Shown: positions 42,887 through 51,682 of the stretch, piece by piece
Position numbering within the stretch: position 1 is the first letter of the stretch
Layout: each line of letters starts with the position of its first letter
NCBI GenBank assembly: GCA_014359885.1
Contig: JACIYN010000013.1
Span: 1-64,000 of the forward strand
Direction: 5' to 3'
Source: Desulfacinum sp.
Lineage (GTDB): Bacteria; Desulfobacterota; Syntrophobacteria; Syntrophobacterales; DSM-9756
Length of the DNA stretch: 64,000 nucleotides
The notes under the pieces: generated by a model
What the model was told of the DNA's origin: nothing
Database searches by the model: none
The model's input: the letters and a program-made list of their open reading frames with translations, nothing else
Program-made: the position numbers and the translations under genes

Positions 42887-43156
42887 ATGACCCAGGAATT
42901 CGTCATCGGAATGGCTCGCCAGGCCCTGGAGACGATGCTCATGGTCAGTCTTCCCGTTTTGCTGGTGAGCCTTATCGTGGGGGTCCTCATCAGTCTGTTT
43001 CAGGCGATCACCCAGATCCAGGAAATGACCATCACTTTCGTGCCGAAGATCGTAGTCACCTTCCTTTCCCTGCTCATCTTCGGGACGTGGATGACCGGAA
43101 AGATGCTCTCCTTTACCCGGGAGATCCTTCTCAACATACCCCACTGGATCCGATAG
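42887..43156 (+). CDS. fliQ: flagellar export gate protein FliQ
   Basis: FliQ is a small gate component stacked around FliP/FliR. The 89-residue protein has two membrane helices, with the family motifs LPVLLVSLIVGVLISLFQAITQIQEMTITFVPKI and LLIFGTWM. It is 11 bases after fliP and 12 before fliR, the invariable order. Nothing unusual is seen. Confidence 0.97.
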   Translation: MTQEFVIGMARQALETMLMVSLPVLLVSLIVGVLISLFQAITQIQEMTITFVPKIVVTFLSLLIFGTWMTGKMLSFTREILLNIPHWIR

Positions 43157-43168
43157 GGGACCGGTTCC

Positions 43169-43939
43169 ATGCCCACGTTCTCCATCGACCTCACCCAGGT
43201 CCGGATCTTCCTGAGCCTTCTTCTGCGCATCGGTCTTTGTTTTTTCCTCCTCCCCGTTTTCCGGGCCCAGCAGGTGCCGGCCCCGGTCAAGGCTTGGGCC
43301 ACGGTGGCCCTGAGCGTCATGAGCCTGCCCCTGGTCGGCCCATTCGTTTCCCCCTTTCCCTTGTCCCCCTTTCAGGCGGCGGGATTTGTGGTCAGCGAGC
43401 TCGTTTTCGCGGGCCTCTTCGCGTTGGTCATGCACATCCTGTTCGGTGCCTTCCACCTGGCGGGCCAATTGATTTCGTTCCAGATGGGCCTCGGTTTCGC
43501 CCAGGTGGCCGACCCCCAGACGGGGACCCAGAACGTTTTGCTCGGGCAGTTCCTCCAGATCCTGGCCACCCTCATCTTCTTTTCCATCAACGGCCATCTT
43601 CTGGTGATCAAGGCCTTTCTCGAAAGCTTTCAAAGCGTACCCGTGGGCGGCTTCTTCCCATCCGGGGAAGTCTTCCGGGCCGTGATGGCCCAAGCGGCCC
43701 ATCTGTTCGTGATCGCCATCAAGATCGCGGCGCCCATCTTGAGCGTGCAGATCCTGTTGCAGGTGGCCTTCGGTGTGGTGGCCAAATTTTCCCCCCAAAT
43801 CAACATCCTCATCGTCAGTTTTCCCATCACCATCGCGGTTGGCATTCTCTTTGCCATCCTCTCCCTGGCGGGCTGGAACGATCTGCTGGCCCTCTATCTG
43901 ACGCGCCTGATCCACTTTTTCAAAGCGGTGGCGGCCTAA
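43169..43939 (+). CDS. fliR: flagellar export gate protein FliR
   Basis: FliR completes the FliP5-FliQ4-FliR1 export gate core. The 256-residue protein has about six membrane helices, starting IDLTQVRIFLSLLLRIGLCFFLLPVF and containing GQLISFQMGLGFAQVADPQTG and PQINILIVSFPITIAVGILF, characteristic of FliR. It is followed by a 93-base gap before flhB that contains a small palindrome, the only sizeable break in this part of the operon. Confidence 0.96.
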   Translation: MPTFSIDLTQVRIFLSLLLRIGLCFFLLPVFRAQQVPAPVKAWATVALSVMSLPLVGPFVSPFPLSPFQAAGFVVSELVFAGLFALVMHILFGAFHLAGQLISFQMGLGFAQVADPQTGTQNVLLGQFLQILATLIFFSINGHLLVIKAFLESFQSVPVGGFFPSGEVFRAVMAQAAHLFVIAIKIAAPILSVQILLQVAFGVVAKFSPQINILIVSFPITIAVGILFAILSLAGWNDLLALYLTRLIHFFKAVAA

Positions 43940-43985
43940 CGCCAAAGTCAACCACTGATGGACGCGGATAGACATGGAAGGGTTT

Positions 43986-44000
43986 TGACACCCGGTGTCA
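43986..44000. promoter_or_regulatory. palindrome before flhB
   Basis: TGACACC-C-GGTGTCA is a perfect inverted repeat with a single central base in the only sizeable gap of the operon. It is too small to be a terminator and has no T-tract; it could be an operator. No sigma-54 or sigma-28 promoter was found in the gap. Confidence 0.35.
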
Positions 44001-44032
44001 GAACTCCCCTTGTCCAGCCGTAGGGAGGATCC

Positions 44033-45091
44033 GTGGCGGGTTCCCAGGAAAAGACCGAAAAGCCTACCGGGAAAAGACTTTCCGAAGCGCGGCGGAAGGG
44101 AAACGTTCCCAAGAGTCAGGAACTGAACGCCTTGGTCGTTCTCGGTGCCGGCTGTGTGGCCGCAGGCCTGCACCTTCAGTCGGTGCCTGGACATTTCCGG
44201 GAACTGATGGACCTTTTCTGGACCAACGGTTTTCTGCTCCATGAGCTTTCGGGAAGCGGGCGGCATCTGTTCGTGAGTGTCGCCCTTTCCCTTTTCAGGA
44301 TGACGGCGCCCGTGGTCCTCGTCACCTTCGTCTTCGCCTTGGCGGTCAATCTCTTCCAGCTCAAAGGTCTGCTTCTGACGCTTCAGCCGCTCCAACCGAA
44401 ACTTTCCAAGCTGAATCCCCTGTCCGGAATCAAGCGGTTTTTTCAGCTCCGATTCCTCATGGAGACCGTCAAGTCATCCCTGAAGATCCTCATCGTCTTC
44501 TCCATCACCTATCTGGTGCTCAAGGACGAAGCGTCGCAGATCAGCATCCTTCAGCAGATGGATGTCGTGTCCATCCTGGCGGAGACGGCCCGCATGGCGC
44601 TCAGGATCCTGATCAGGGCGGGCGCCGTGTTCCTGGTCCTCAGCCTCGCCGACTTCTACTACCAAAAATGGCAAAACCGCAAAGACCTCATGATGACCAA
44701 GCAGGAGGTCAAGGAGGAACACAAGCAGGCGGAGGGCAACCCCCAGGTCAAGGCCCGCATTCGCTCCATTCAAAGAACCCTGGCACGCCAGCGGATGATG
44801 GCCCAGGTACCCAAGTCGACGGTGGTGATCACCAACCCCACCCACTATGCCGTTGCCCTGATCTATCGGGAAGGCCTGGAGGCGCCCAAGGTGGTGGCCA
44901 AGGGCATGAACGTGGTGGCACAGAACATCATCCGGGCGGCGCGAAAGCACGGGGTCCCGGTGGTCCAGAACCCCCCCTTGGCACGCGCCTTGTATAAGCA
45001 GGTGAAACTGGATCAGACCATACCGGAAGCCCTCTACCGGGCCGTGGCCAAGGTCTTGGCTTACGTTTACCACCAGAAAAAGGCGAGGTAA
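44033..45091 (+). CDS. flhB: flagellar export gate/substrate-specificity protein FlhB
   Basis: FlhB switches export specificity after hook completion by autocleavage in its cytoplasmic domain. The 352-residue protein starts at GTG 44033 behind GGGAGG. It has four membrane helices (about 27-215) and the cleavage motif NPTH in VVITNPTHYAVALIY (cut between N and P). The N-terminus SQEKTEKPTGKRLSEARRKGNVPKSQEL is the family signature. It starts a subgroup with flhA, flhF, flhG and fliA. Confidence 0.97.
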   Translation: MAGSQEKTEKPTGKRLSEARRKGNVPKSQELNALVVLGAGCVAAGLHLQSVPGHFRELMDLFWTNGFLLHELSGSGRHLFVSVALSLFRMTAPVVLVTFVFALAVNLFQLKGLLLTLQPLQPKLSKLNPLSGIKRFFQLRFLMETVKSSLKILIVFSITYLVLKDEASQISILQQMDVVSILAETARMALRILIRAGAVFLVLSLADFYYQKWQNRKDLMMTKQEVKEEHKQAEGNPQVKARIRSIQRTLARQRMMAQVPKSTVVITNPTHYAVALIYREGLEAPKVVAKGMNVVAQNIIRAARKHGVPVVQNPPLARALYKQVKLDQTIPEALYRAVAKVLAYVYHQKKAR

Positions 45092-45100
45092 TCCACCATC

Positions 45101-47209
45101 ATGGCAGAATCTTCCCAAGCCTCCACCGGCAATTGGCTGACCCGCCTTCGCGCCCTCTCGGAAGGGGACGCACTCATGGGCATCGGTGTGGTCATCATTC
45201 TCTCGGTCATGCTGCTGCCCATTCCCGGCCCCGTCATGGACGTTCTGCTCGCCATGAACATCTCCTTCGGCCTTCTCATTCTTCTCACCACCATCTACAC
45301 CCAAAAGCCTCTGGACTTCGGCATTTTCCCGACGCTCCTGCTCATCACAACCCTTTTCCGGCTGGCATTGAACGTGGCCAGCACTCGGCTGATCCTTCTC
45401 CGCGGCGACATGGGCACGGAGGCGGCCGGTCACGTGATCCAAGCCTTCGGGCAGTTCGTGGTGGGAGGCAACTACGTGATCGGCCTGGTGATCTTCGTGA
45501 TCCTGGTGATCGTCAACTTTTTGGTCATCACCAAAGGCACCGAGCGCATATCGGAAGTGGCCGCCCGCTTTACGCTGGACGCCATGCCCGGAAAGCAGAT
45601 GAGCATCGATGCCGACCTCAATGCCGGCCTCATCGACGAACAGAAAGCCCGCAGCCGGCGTGAGGAGATCATGCGGGAAGCGGACTTTTACGGAACCATG
45701 GACGGTGCCAGCAAATTTGTCCGTGGAGACGCCATCGCCGGCATCCTCATCACGCTCATCAACATCCTGGGCGGGCTCGCCATCGGCGTCCTGCAAAGGG
45801 ACATGGAAGTCGTGGAAGCGCTCAAAAATTACACCCTGCTTACGGTGGGCGACGGTCTGGTCTCCCAGGTGCCGGCGCTCATCATCTCCACGGCGGCCGG
45901 CATCCTGGTGAGCCGCGCCGAAATGGACATGGGGATGGGCAAGGCCTTCGGCCGGCAACTGGCTCTCAACCCGAAGCCCCTGGCCATCGCCGGCTCCATG
46001 TTGGCGTGCCTGGGCATCGTCCCCGGCTTCCCGTTCGTGCCCCTGGTTCTGGTGGGCGGAGGCCTTCTTGCTCTCGCCTACCGAAGACACCGGACCGCCA
46101 CCGCGGAGGCCCAGGAGAAGGAGGCGGAGGCGCCCCAGGAAAGCAAAGAAGAAAAGACCTCCACCGCCCTGCCGCCCCTTCTGGATCTTCTGGAACTGGA
46201 AGTGGGCTACGGGCTCATTCCCCTGGTGGACGGAGACCGACAATCGGATCTCCTGGGCCGCATCCGATCCATCCGCCAGCAGTTGGCACTGGAATACGGC
46301 ATCGTGGTCCCCTCCCTGCACGTCCGGGACAACCTGCAACTGAAACCCTCTGAATACAGGCTGCTCCTCAAAGGAAATCCCGTGGCCCGCGCGGAACTCA
46401 TGCTGGGGCACCATCTGGCACTGACGCCTTCGGAGCACGAAGCCGCCAAGATAGACGGGATCCCCACCAAGGACCCCGCCTTCGGCCTGCCTGCCCTGTG
46501 GGTGCCGGACAAGAAAAGAGCGGAAGCCGCGCGTGCCGGATTCACGCTCATTGATCTCCCGACGGTGGTGGCCACCCATCTGACCGAATTGTTCAAGCGG
46601 CACGCGGACGAGTTCCTCACCCGCCAGACCGTGCAGCAACTTCTCGACATGCTGGCGGAATCGCAGCCGAAACTCATTGAGGAACTGACGCCCAATCCGG
46701 TTCCCTTGGGCACCATCCAAAAGGTCCTCCAAAACCTGGTCCGAGAACGCGTCTCCATCAGGGACCTACAAACCATCTGCGAAACTTTGGCGGATCAGGG
46801 CACCATCACCAAGGACCCCGACATCCTCACCGAATACGTGCGCCAGGCCCTGGCGAGAACCATCACCCGTCCCTACGAAACGGATGACGGCCGCCTGCAT
46901 GTCATCACCCTCCATCCCGCAACGGAAGAAAGATTGGCCCAAAGCATCCAGCGCACCGACCACGGGGCGTTCCTGTCCGTCGATCCGGATTTCATGCACC
47001 AGCTCGTCCAGTCCACCAGTGTCGAGGTTCAACGGGCGGCCAATGCGGGACATCACCCGGTCGTCCTCACTTCTCCGGTGGTGCGGCGGCATCTCAAAAA
47101 GCTTTTGGAACGATTCTTGCCAGACGTAGTGGTGATCAGTCACAGCGAGTTGGCCAATTTGACCGAGATCCAGTCCATCGGACTCATAAAGGTTTCCCAT
47201 GCACGTTAA
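45101..47209 (+). CDS. flhA: flagellar export gate protein FlhA
   Basis: FlhA is the nonameric export gate and uses the proton-motive force. The 702-residue protein has eight membrane helices (about 20-325), the conserved FHIPEP motif region TRLILLRGDMGTEAAGHVIQAFGQFVVGGNYVIGLVIFVIL and KGTERISEVAARFTLDAMPGKQMSIDADL, and a C-terminal cytoplasmic domain that binds FliH, FliI and chaperone-substrate complexes. Length is typical. The stop overlaps the flhF start by 11 bases. Confidence 0.97.
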   Translation: MAESSQASTGNWLTRLRALSEGDALMGIGVVIILSVMLLPIPGPVMDVLLAMNISFGLLILLTTIYTQKPLDFGIFPTLLLITTLFRLALNVASTRLILLRGDMGTEAAGHVIQAFGQFVVGGNYVIGLVIFVILVIVNFLVITKGTERISEVAARFTLDAMPGKQMSIDADLNAGLIDEQKARSRREEIMREADFYGTMDGASKFVRGDAIAGILITLINILGGLAIGVLQRDMEVVEALKNYTLLTVGDGLVSQVPALIISTAAGILVSRAEMDMGMGKAFGRQLALNPKPLAIAGSMLACLGIVPGFPFVPLVLVGGGLLALAYRRHRTATAEAQEKEAEAPQESKEEKTSTALPPLLDLLELEVGYGLIPLVDGDRQSDLLGRIRSIRQQLALEYGIVVPSLHVRDNLQLKPSEYRLLLKGNPVARAELMLGHHLALTPSEHEAAKIDGIPTKDPAFGLPALWVPDKKRAEAARAGFTLIDLPTVVATHLTELFKRHADEFLTRQTVQQLLDMLAESQPKLIEELTPNPVPLGTIQKVLQNLVRERVSIRDLQTICETLADQGTITKDPDILTEYVRQALARTITRPYETDDGRLHVITLHPATEERLAQSIQRTDHGAFLSVDPDFMHQLVQSTSVEVQRAANAGHHPVVLTSPVVRRHLKKLLERFLPDVVVISHSELANLTEIQSIGLIKVSHAR

Positions 47210-48287
47210 GACCTTTCAGGCTCCCAGCATGCAAGAGGTTTTGGACCAGGTGCGGCGCGACCTCGGCCCGGACGCCATCCTGCTGGGCAACCGCAAGGTG
47301 CCCGGCCCGGATGGAGCCCCCTGGATCGAAATCTCGGCGGCCTTGGACCGCCCGCGAGAACCGGCCGGAAATCCACCGCCCCCGCCTGCAGACGCCTCCT
47401 CCCTGCCCGTGGTTCAGGATCAGCTGGAGGACATCCGGGGGATGCTCTCCCTGCTGCTCTCCTCCAAGGATGTCTTCGCCCAATGGCAGCTGAAACCTCC
47501 GGCGCTGGAGCTCGTCCAGCAGATGCTGCTGCGCGGGCTGGACGAAAAGAATGCCTTCGAGATCTTCCGCGCCCTGGTCAGGGGAGCCAACGGCCGGTCC
47601 CCCTCGAAACGCCAACTTTTCGACGCCTTCCGAAGTCATATTTCTGACAAGATCCGGTTTCATGACCCCTTCGACGGGCCGGTTCCGGCCGGGGGGAAGC
47701 CGCAAATCTACACGTTTGTGGGTCCCACGGGGGTGGGAAAGACGACGACGCTGGCCAAACTGGCGGCCTACCTGAAGTACAAGCGTGCGCAGAAGGTGGG
47801 CCTGATCTCACTGGACACCTACCGCATAGGCGCCCTGGAGCAGCTCCGCACGTACGCCGACATCCTGGAGGTGCCCCTTCACGTGGCCCAGTGCCGGGAG
47901 TCCCTGGACCGGGCCATGGAAAGACTGGCCGGCTGCGGGGCCATCCTCGTGGACACCATCGGGAGAAACTATCTGGACGCCCGATATGTGGATGACCTCA
48001 AGGCCGTCTTCCGGGACGACGCTGGAGTGCATCACCTTTTGGTTCTCAGCGCCACATCCAAGGACGAAGACATCAAGAATGTGATTCGCAGGTTTCGGTC
48101 GCTATCGGTGGAGTGCCTGATCTTTACGAAGGTCGACGAAACACTGACACCGGGCTCCATCGCGAATCCCCTGCTCCGGTACCCCTACCCCCTGTCTTTC
48201 CTGGGCATCGGCCAGCGGGTGCCGGAGGATCTGGTCAGAGCTACACCGCAGCGTATCCTGAGCTTTTTCTTTCCCCGTTGTCCGTAG
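47199..48287 (+). CDS. flhF: flagellar GTPase FlhF
   Basis: FlhF is an SRP-family GTPase that places the flagellum, usually at the cell pole. The 362-residue protein has an N-terminal part (1-150, with MHVKTFQAPSMQEVLDQVRRDLGPDAILLGNR), then the NG GTPase: TFVGPTGVGKTTTLAKLAAYL (P-loop), LISLDTYRIGALEQL, VDTIGR and a TKVDE motif near residue 310. This order and the presence of flhG next door suggest control of flagellar position and number. It overlaps the flhA end. Confidence 0.96.
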   Translation: MHVKTFQAPSMQEVLDQVRRDLGPDAILLGNRKVPGPDGAPWIEISAALDRPREPAGNPPPPPADASSLPVVQDQLEDIRGMLSLLLSSKDVFAQWQLKPPALELVQQMLLRGLDEKNAFEIFRALVRGANGRSPSKRQLFDAFRSHISDKIRFHDPFDGPVPAGGKPQIYTFVGPTGVGKTTTLAKLAAYLKYKRAQKVGLISLDTYRIGALEQLRTYADILEVPLHVAQCRESLDRAMERLAGCGAILVDTIGRNYLDARYVDDLKAVFRDDAGVHHLLVLSATSKDEDIKNVIRRFRSLSVECLIFTKVDETLTPGSIANPLLRYPYPLSFLGIGQRVPEDLVRATPQRILSFFFPRCP

Positions 48288-48307
48288 CTGGAATGGAAGG
48301 GAACGGT

Positions 48308-49195
48308 ATGGACCAGGCACTTGGGCTGAAGGGAAAAATGAAGGGGCGGGACCTATGGGACGACAACCGCCCCTTGAACGCCCCTTTTGGAGACAAGTCG
48401 ATTCGCACCATCGCCGTGAGCAGCGGCAAGGGGGGCGTGGGCAAGAGCAATGTGGTCGTGAACCTGGCGCTCGCTTTGGATCGATTGGGCCAACGGGTGC
48501 TCATTCTGGATGCGGACTTGGGGCTTGCCAACGTGGACGTCTTGTTGGGGCTCGCCCCGTCGTTCAACATCAGCCATGTGCTGGACGGATCCAAGCGTTT
48601 CGAGGAGGTACTGGTTCCGGGTCCCGGATCCGTCCGGGTCATGCCGGCAAGCTCCGGCGTTCAGGAACTGACCCGGCTTTCCGACGACCAGAAGCTCCTG
48701 CTGGTGGATCTGCTGGACGAGCTGGAATCGGACGTGGATGTGCTTTTGATCGACACGGGGGCCGGCATCTCCGACACCGTTCTCTATTTCAACCTGGCCG
48801 CCCAGGAAAAGGTCGTGGTGGTGACCCCGGAACCCACCTCCCTGACCGACGCCTACGCCTTCATCAAGGTCATGTACACCAAACACGGGGAACGCTCCTT
48901 CAAGATCGTAACAAACAACGTGGCGGACGAAAGGGAGGGGCGCATGGTCTTCGGCAAGATCAGCCGGGTGGCCGACCATTTCCTCGACGGCCTCTCCCTG
49001 GACTTTCTCGGTTGGATCCCCCGCGACCCCAGCATCCCGGAATCGGTCAGGCGCCAGCAAGCCCTTCTCGCAGCCTTTCCGGGTGCCCCGGCGGCCAAGG
49101 CCTTCATGGACATCGCCAAGCGGATCACCCGCGAGCCGCCCACGGGGCTGAGGGGCAACATTCAGTTCTTTTGGAGACGTCTGCTCAATGTCTAA
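48308..49195 (+). CDS. flhG: MinD-like ATPase FlhG (FleN)
   Basis: FlhG limits the number of flagella and stimulates FlhF. The 295-residue protein starts at ATG 48308 after AAGGGA. Its second to eighth residues read DQALGLK, close to the DQAxxLR activator motif of FlhG, which supports this start over the longer frame. The deviant Walker A SSGKGGVGKSNVVVNLALAL and the Walker B LLIDTGAGISDTVL follow, and a C-terminal amphipathic-helix-like end (FFWRRLLNV) may bind membrane. It overlaps the fliA frame. Confidence 0.94.
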   Translation: MDQALGLKGKMKGRDLWDDNRPLNAPFGDKSIRTIAVSSGKGGVGKSNVVVNLALALDRLGQRVLILDADLGLANVDVLLGLAPSFNISHVLDGSKRFEEVLVPGPGSVRVMPASSGVQELTRLSDDQKLLLVDLLDELESDVDVLLIDTGAGISDTVLYFNLAAQEKVVVVTPEPTSLTDAYAFIKVMYTKHGERSFKIVTNNVADEREGRMVFGKISRVADHFLDGLSLDFLGWIPRDPSIPESVRRQQALLAAFPGAPAAKAFMDIAKRITREPPTGLRGNIQFFWRRLLNV

Positions 49196-49211
49196 TCCGG
49201 CGGAGACCCCA

Positions 49212-50015
49212 ATGAGCCTCAAGACAGCCACCGCCACCTGCGGACACGACCTGAACCATACCCTCTCCCACCTGGGATGCGCCACACGGGACGAGGCGAT
49301 CCTGAAATACTATGACCTGGTCAAATATACGGCCTACCGCCTGGCGGCCCGCCTGCCCGACAATGTGTGCGTCGACGACCTGCTCAACGCCGGGGTCATC
49401 GGCCTGATGGATGCGCTCGACAAGTACGATCCCGCCCAGTCGGTCTCTTTCGAAAACTATGCAAAGATTCGCATCCGGGGGGCGATGCTCGACGAGATTC
49501 GATCCCTGGACTGGGTGCCACGTTCCTTGCGGCAAAAGGGAGCCGAACTGGAAAAGACATGCGCCAATTTGGAGCAGAGACTGGGACGGTTTCCTGAAGA
49601 CGAGGAGATCGCTCGGGAGATGCGCCTGGACCTGGACGAGTATCATCAGCTCCTGGACAGCCTGAAGGGCATCTCCTTCCTGCCCGAAGACCTCAACGAG
49701 TACATCACCGAAAACCGGGAACCCGGTCACCTGGCGACGGCTCCGGACGAAGTGTTCAAGCAGATCCACAAGGCGGAGCTGCAAAACATTCTGGCCGAAT
49801 GCATCGAAGGACTGACAGACAAGGAAAAGATCGTTCTCTCCCTCTACTACTTTGAAGAACTCACCATGAAGGAAGTGGGCGCCGTGATGGGGTACACGGA
49901 ATCCCGCATATCCCAGATCCACACCAAGGCCATCCTGAAGCTCAGGACCCGTTTGGCCCGAAAACTGACGGAAGATGATCTGCCGAGAGAACTCTCCATC
50001 AAACGAAACCTGTGA
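49212..50015 (+). CDS. fliA: flagellar sigma factor FliA (sigma-28)
   Basis: FliA transcribes late flagellar genes and is held inactive by FlgM. The protein is 267 residues from ATG 49212, which follows GGAGACCCCA; the ATG at 49188 inside flhG is an alternative giving 275. Regions 2 (YYDLVKYTAYRLAARL, DDLLNAGVIGLMDALDKYDP, FENYAKIRIRGAMLDEIRSLDW), 3 (EDEEIAREMRL) and 4 (LTDKEKIVLSLYYFEELTMKEVGAVMGYTESRISQIH) are complete. It lies in the motA sigma-54 operon, so sigma-54 would control sigma-28. Confidence 0.97.
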   Translation: MSLKTATATCGHDLNHTLSHLGCATRDEAILKYYDLVKYTAYRLAARLPDNVCVDDLLNAGVIGLMDALDKYDPAQSVSFENYAKIRIRGAMLDEIRSLDWVPRSLRQKGAELEKTCANLEQRLGRFPEDEEIAREMRLDLDEYHQLLDSLKGISFLPEDLNEYITENREPGHLATAPDEVFKQIHKAELQNILAECIEGLTDKEKIVLSLYYFEELTMKEVGAVMGYTESRISQIHTKAILKLRTRLARKLTEDDLPRELSIKRNL

Positions 50016-50079
50016 GATCTCGCCGAGCCGATCCGGCTAGCTTCGGCAAGAGACCTCTCATCCGTCACAGGGAGGAAGA

Positions 50080-50760
50080 GTGGAGCTGCAATCGCCGAGA
50101 ACACCATCCCCAAGCCAAGGCACGAGAGCGCCACTGGAGGAGGAGAAGATCTTTGTGGTGGACCAGGCGGCCTCGGAGGACCTGGCCGCCATGTTCTCTT
50201 CTCCGGAAGAGAAGTCCCGGCGGGATCCTTCCGGGGATGAACACGGGAGCCCCTCCGATCGGAAGGACTCCGCAGCCCCCGGGAAGGCCCGGTCCATGCG
50301 GCTCCCGAGAAATCTTTCCGCCCGGCTCCTGGTATCAGCGGCCGTGGTGATCGGCCTTGGGGCCGTGGCACTGGGAGTATCCCTGCGTCCATCTGCTGAA
50401 AACGCCGCGAAGACAACCACGGCCCCCCTGCCGCCCCGGGTCGTCCACCCCGTCTCCTTGCCAGAGCACCAAGAAGACGTCACCTTCCTCTTTCCCGCAC
50501 ACTCCGTGGAGAGGACGGACCTGCTGACCATGACCCTCAAGATCCGCCTCGTGGGCCCTGGGACCGCGGAGGCGTTGAAGGATCTTTCCGTGGCGCTGCG
50601 ACAGGAAATTTACGATTACCTCATGAGGCAGACCCCGAACAAGAACGCATACCGTGACTGGGGTCGGATCGTGGAAGGACCTTTGCTGGCCTATCTCAAG
50701 GACCGCTTCCCCAAGATGGGCATTGCTTCCCTGGCGCTGGTGGATCTTCAAAGAATCTAG
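50080..50760 (+). CDS. membrane-anchored protein with FliL-like periplasmic domain
   Basis: The 226-residue protein starts at GTG 50080 after GGGAGGAAGA. The first 80 residues are charged and disordered, one helix spans about 82-100 (RLLVSAAVVIGLGAVALGVSL), and the rest is periplasmic. The segment LLTMTLKIRLVGPGTAEALKDLSVALRQEIYDYLMRQTP recalls the first strand and helices of FliL (compare YLKITIQLKL ... LRDAILMLL in the true FliL), and it ends with a strand ASLALVDLQ where FliL has YFTEFLVQ. A second FliL-like stator partner is suggested, but identity is low. It follows fliA. Confidence 0.55.
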   Translation: MELQSPRTPSPSQGTRAPLEEEKIFVVDQAASEDLAAMFSSPEEKSRRDPSGDEHGSPSDRKDSAAPGKARSMRLPRNLSARLLVSAAVVIGLGAVALGVSLRPSAENAAKTTTAPLPPRVVHPVSLPEHQEDVTFLFPAHSVERTDLLTMTLKIRLVGPGTAEALKDLSVALRQEIYDYLMRQTPNKNAYRDWGRIVEGPLLAYLKDRFPKMGIASLALVDLQRI

Positions 50761-50786
50761 AGCACCGGCTGGAAAGGTCTATCCAG

Positions 50787-51257
50787 GTGGAATCGTTTTT
50801 CACGCAGATGGATTGGAAGACAGGACTTCAGCTTCTTGTCGACCTGGGGCTGCTCGCCCTGTTGGCGGGCCTGATCCTCTCCCGGCGACGAAACAGATCG
50901 GAGGCGGAACTCCGGTCTCTCATCGGAACCTTCGAGGGCATCGTTTCCGAAACCAAATCCCTGGCGGACGAGTTCGAGACCAACATCCAGGAGCGGGCCC
51001 GACTCATTCAGAGGATCCTCGGCCTTCTGGATGAAAAGCTCGAACAGGCCCGAGACACCCTCGCCCGGCTCGAGGCGCGATCCAGCGGCGCGCCGCCCCC
51101 GTCCGCGCCCCCACGGGAGCGCAAGGACACGGCATCCATTCTTCAGTTGGCCCGGTCGGGACTCTCGGTTCAAGAGATTGCTCAAGCCACCCAAAGGCCC
51201 GTCGGCGAAGTGGAGCTGGTCCTCAGCCTGGACAAGCTCGCCCGGCCGAAGCGGTAG
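50787..51257 (+). CDS. DUF2802/DUF6115-like helical protein with C-terminal HTH
   Basis: The 156-residue protein starts at GTG 50787 (ATG 50808 is possible). It has an N-terminal membrane helix (LLVDLGLLALLAGLIL), a helical coiled-coil part (about 37-95) and a Pro-rich linker. The C-terminal segment ILQLARSGLSVQEIAQATQRPVGEVELVLSL looks like a small helix-turn-helix. Proteins of this arrangement are common right after fliA in flagellar clusters of many bacteria, but the function is unknown. It ends the motA-fliA operon. Confidence 0.7.
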   Translation: MESFFTQMDWKTGLQLLVDLGLLALLAGLILSRRRNRSEAELRSLIGTFEGIVSETKSLADEFETNIQERARLIQRILGLLDEKLEQARDTLARLEARSSGAPPPSAPPRERKDTASILQLARSGLSVQEIAQATQRPVGEVELVLSLDKLARPKR

Positions 51258-51682
51258 GTGCTCCGGGGCGGGCAGCGGGCTTTGGTCCGAATACAGTCTT
51301 CCCGTCTTCAGGCCATGGATCTGCGTCCGTTCCCAGCCGTGGGGTCTCGCCTCCGAGAATACCCGATCCCTCTGGCCCTAGGATATGGGAATAAGAAACC
51401 GTCCTGTCCGCCGCTCGAAGCCTTCTCATCGTAGCCCTTGAGGCACTCCGCCGCAGCCAATCCTTCACACACCGCCGGAGGGTCGCCCTAATTTCCATCT
51501 CCGACCATCCAAAAGACGTGGCCGGCCCGGAAGGAAAAATGTGCCCCCTGCAGGGCAAAATCGGCTGCCCCTTGCAAGCTCAAGGCGCCGCCCATCCGCC
51601 CGAACCCCGCCCTTTGCTTGCCTGCCCGCCCGCCGCATCCTGGCATCCCCATTGCTATGCATACCTGCGAAAGGAGTCTGCC
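51258..51682. other. spacer before flgF
   Basis: The 425 bases contain no supported gene or clear terminator; the only element recognised is the sigma-54 promoter at 51641-51656, just upstream of flgF. Confidence 0.55.
51641..51656 (+). promoter_or_regulatory. sigma-54 promoter of the flgF-flgG-flgA operon
   Basis: TGGCATCCCCATTGCT has exact GG-N10-GC spacing. The flgF ATG is 27 bases downstream of the element, so the leader would be short (about 15 bases) but still includes the AAAGGAG site. Confidence 0.82.
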
